A stretch of DNA of 21,272 nt from Saccoglossus kowalevskii (taxonomy: Eukaryota; Hemichordata; Enteropneusta; Harrimaniidae). Shown piece after piece: positions 20,211 to 21,272 of the stretch. Each line of letters begins with the position of its first letter. Within the stretch, counting starts at the first letter, position 1. The notes beneath the pieces were generated by a model. It searched no databases, was not told the origin of the DNA, and saw nothing but the letters and a program-made list of their open reading frames with translations. The position numbers and the translations under genes are program-made. The stretch lies in assembly GCF_000003605.2 (NCBI RefSeq), contig NW_003158744.1, positions 1 through 21,272 of the forward strand, written 5' to 3'.

Positions 20211-21272
20211 CTTATATTATTTCGGAGTTTTACAAATTTAGCCAAAGACTAATACCACTGACTATAAAGTAAATTAAAATACTCCCAAATTTAACAAATA
20301 AATCAGTGACACTTCACAATATATACAAATAAAATTAAAAGTTAACATTTCCAATGTGAAATAACATTTACAAGGACTGGTTTTATATATATTACATTAC
20401 GGTCCAGTCTATGATTGTTTTTATATTGACAAATCTGTACATTAAATTTTTATTTTGACAGGAAAACACATAATGCATAATCCATGGCAAAAAGAAACAT
20501 AGTCTGAGACGAGGTATATGTTTTTCTCTTATTTTGGCTGTCTGAAAAGAAAATAGGTATCTGACGGTATTAGTAGCACTTCACTAGCTAGGAGTAAAAA
20601 TCACGTGACCTCGAGTCGCAACCCGCTCTTAACAAGTTCACAATTTGCAGTCGTACATACTAACTTAAATCAGAACTCTAAATATCCTAGCACCCACGCA
20701 CATTTTGAAACAAGGTATTTGTAGAGTTTAGTTTAATTTAATATGTACGAAACACTTTGGGGGTGAGGTGAGGTTGGCGGTGAATAGAAAACATAGTTTA
20801 GAGCGTAATTAAAAACAAATATCACATTATTTTGATCCATGCTACTGATCCCTTCGCGCGTTGCAGTAAATATCATCATCTCCTTTGATGGTCTCGATGG
20901 AAATACTTTCCTTCCAAGTCACAACATGAATTATTGTTTAAACTCCCTGTCGGCTGACGATATCCGTTGACAGATCTCAAACATCACAACTTTTTCACAC
21001 TTTGCAGGTTGTTTCAACACACAATAAGCGACAATGAGGGCGCTCTAACATGTACTTAGCTAAACGTTACTAGTCGTATTTATATCGGATTTATTGGTGT
21101 ATATATATTAACTTATTAAGTTTGCAACTTTAAAAAATGCTACGATTTTAAGACAAAATAAATGACAACTTGAGTTGGTGTACAAAATAATGGGACGATA
21201 TTTTGTTTCTAATATAACGAGGTTTCTATTTATGGGTACTAACACACACATAAACATTATAAATATACGTTT
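20211..21272. other. 3' flank without recognisable genes
   Basis: This AT-rich DNA lies downstream of the gene. Apart from a possible retroposon 3' end next to the pentamer run and scattered AATAAA hexamers, I see no coding sequence, RNA gene or repeat array. Confidence 0.5.

Noticed and set aside
1-21272. CRISPR arrays, tRNA and rRNA genes, bacterial operons
   Set aside because: No regularly spaced identical repeats with unique spacers, no tRNA B-box plus cloverleaf, no rRNA segments and no dense coding were seen; the spliced gene shows the DNA is eukaryotic.

Overview
The window looks like AT-rich nuclear DNA of an invertebrate animal, most likely a marine mollusc. The evidence is a spliced gene with canonical GT-AG introns, a metazoan Ras-family protein, a LINE remnant of the kind common in mollusc and lancelet genomes, and many simple and foldback repeats. 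There are no operons, Shine-Dalgarno sites or dense bacterial coding. The species assignment is an inference.

One gene can be supported: the 3' part of a plus-strand, Ras-like small GTPase of the RERG/RASL11/RASL12 group. Three exons join in frame: 5387-5443 (57 nt), 18230-18306 (77 nt) and 19373-19789 (terminal, stop TAA). Introns of 12,786 bp and 1,066 bp separate them. The P-loop (G1) exon is not visible and probably lies upstream of base 1. The protein keeps the Ras fold signatures (switch I, DTAG, a NKx[D/E] motif, an SA motif). It departs from Ras at the switch I threonine (Asn), Gln61 (Asp) and the NKxD aspartate (Glu), and it has no CaaX box.

Everything else is intronic or flanking and is dominated by repeats. 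Positions 1-5386 hold an AT-rich minisatellite (118-480), a perfect 45-bp palindrome (785-829), a (TTTTA)n microsatellite (1817-1919), small hairpins and a 20-nt tandem repeat (4376-4500). The large intron holds a ~130-140-bp tandem repeat (7280-7925), a cluster of foldback elements (11467-13002), hairpins (13076-13429), a minus-strand LINE 3' fragment (14275-14710), a short-TIR element (14942-15357), an inverted copy of part of the foldback cluster (16361-16557) and a G-rich potential quadruplex (18107-18155) just before an exon. The last intron carries a ~41-nt minisatellite (19012-19217). The 3' flank carries a pentamer tail typical of retroposons (20186-20210).

Most open frames outside these exons are short, AT-rich and unrelated to any family I recognise; I do not annotate them. 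The most unusual signals are the degenerate GTPase motifs and a ~195-bp unit present twice in opposite orientation. That unit carries the same short ATG-initiated frame in both copies, and the only length difference between copies is 3 nt.
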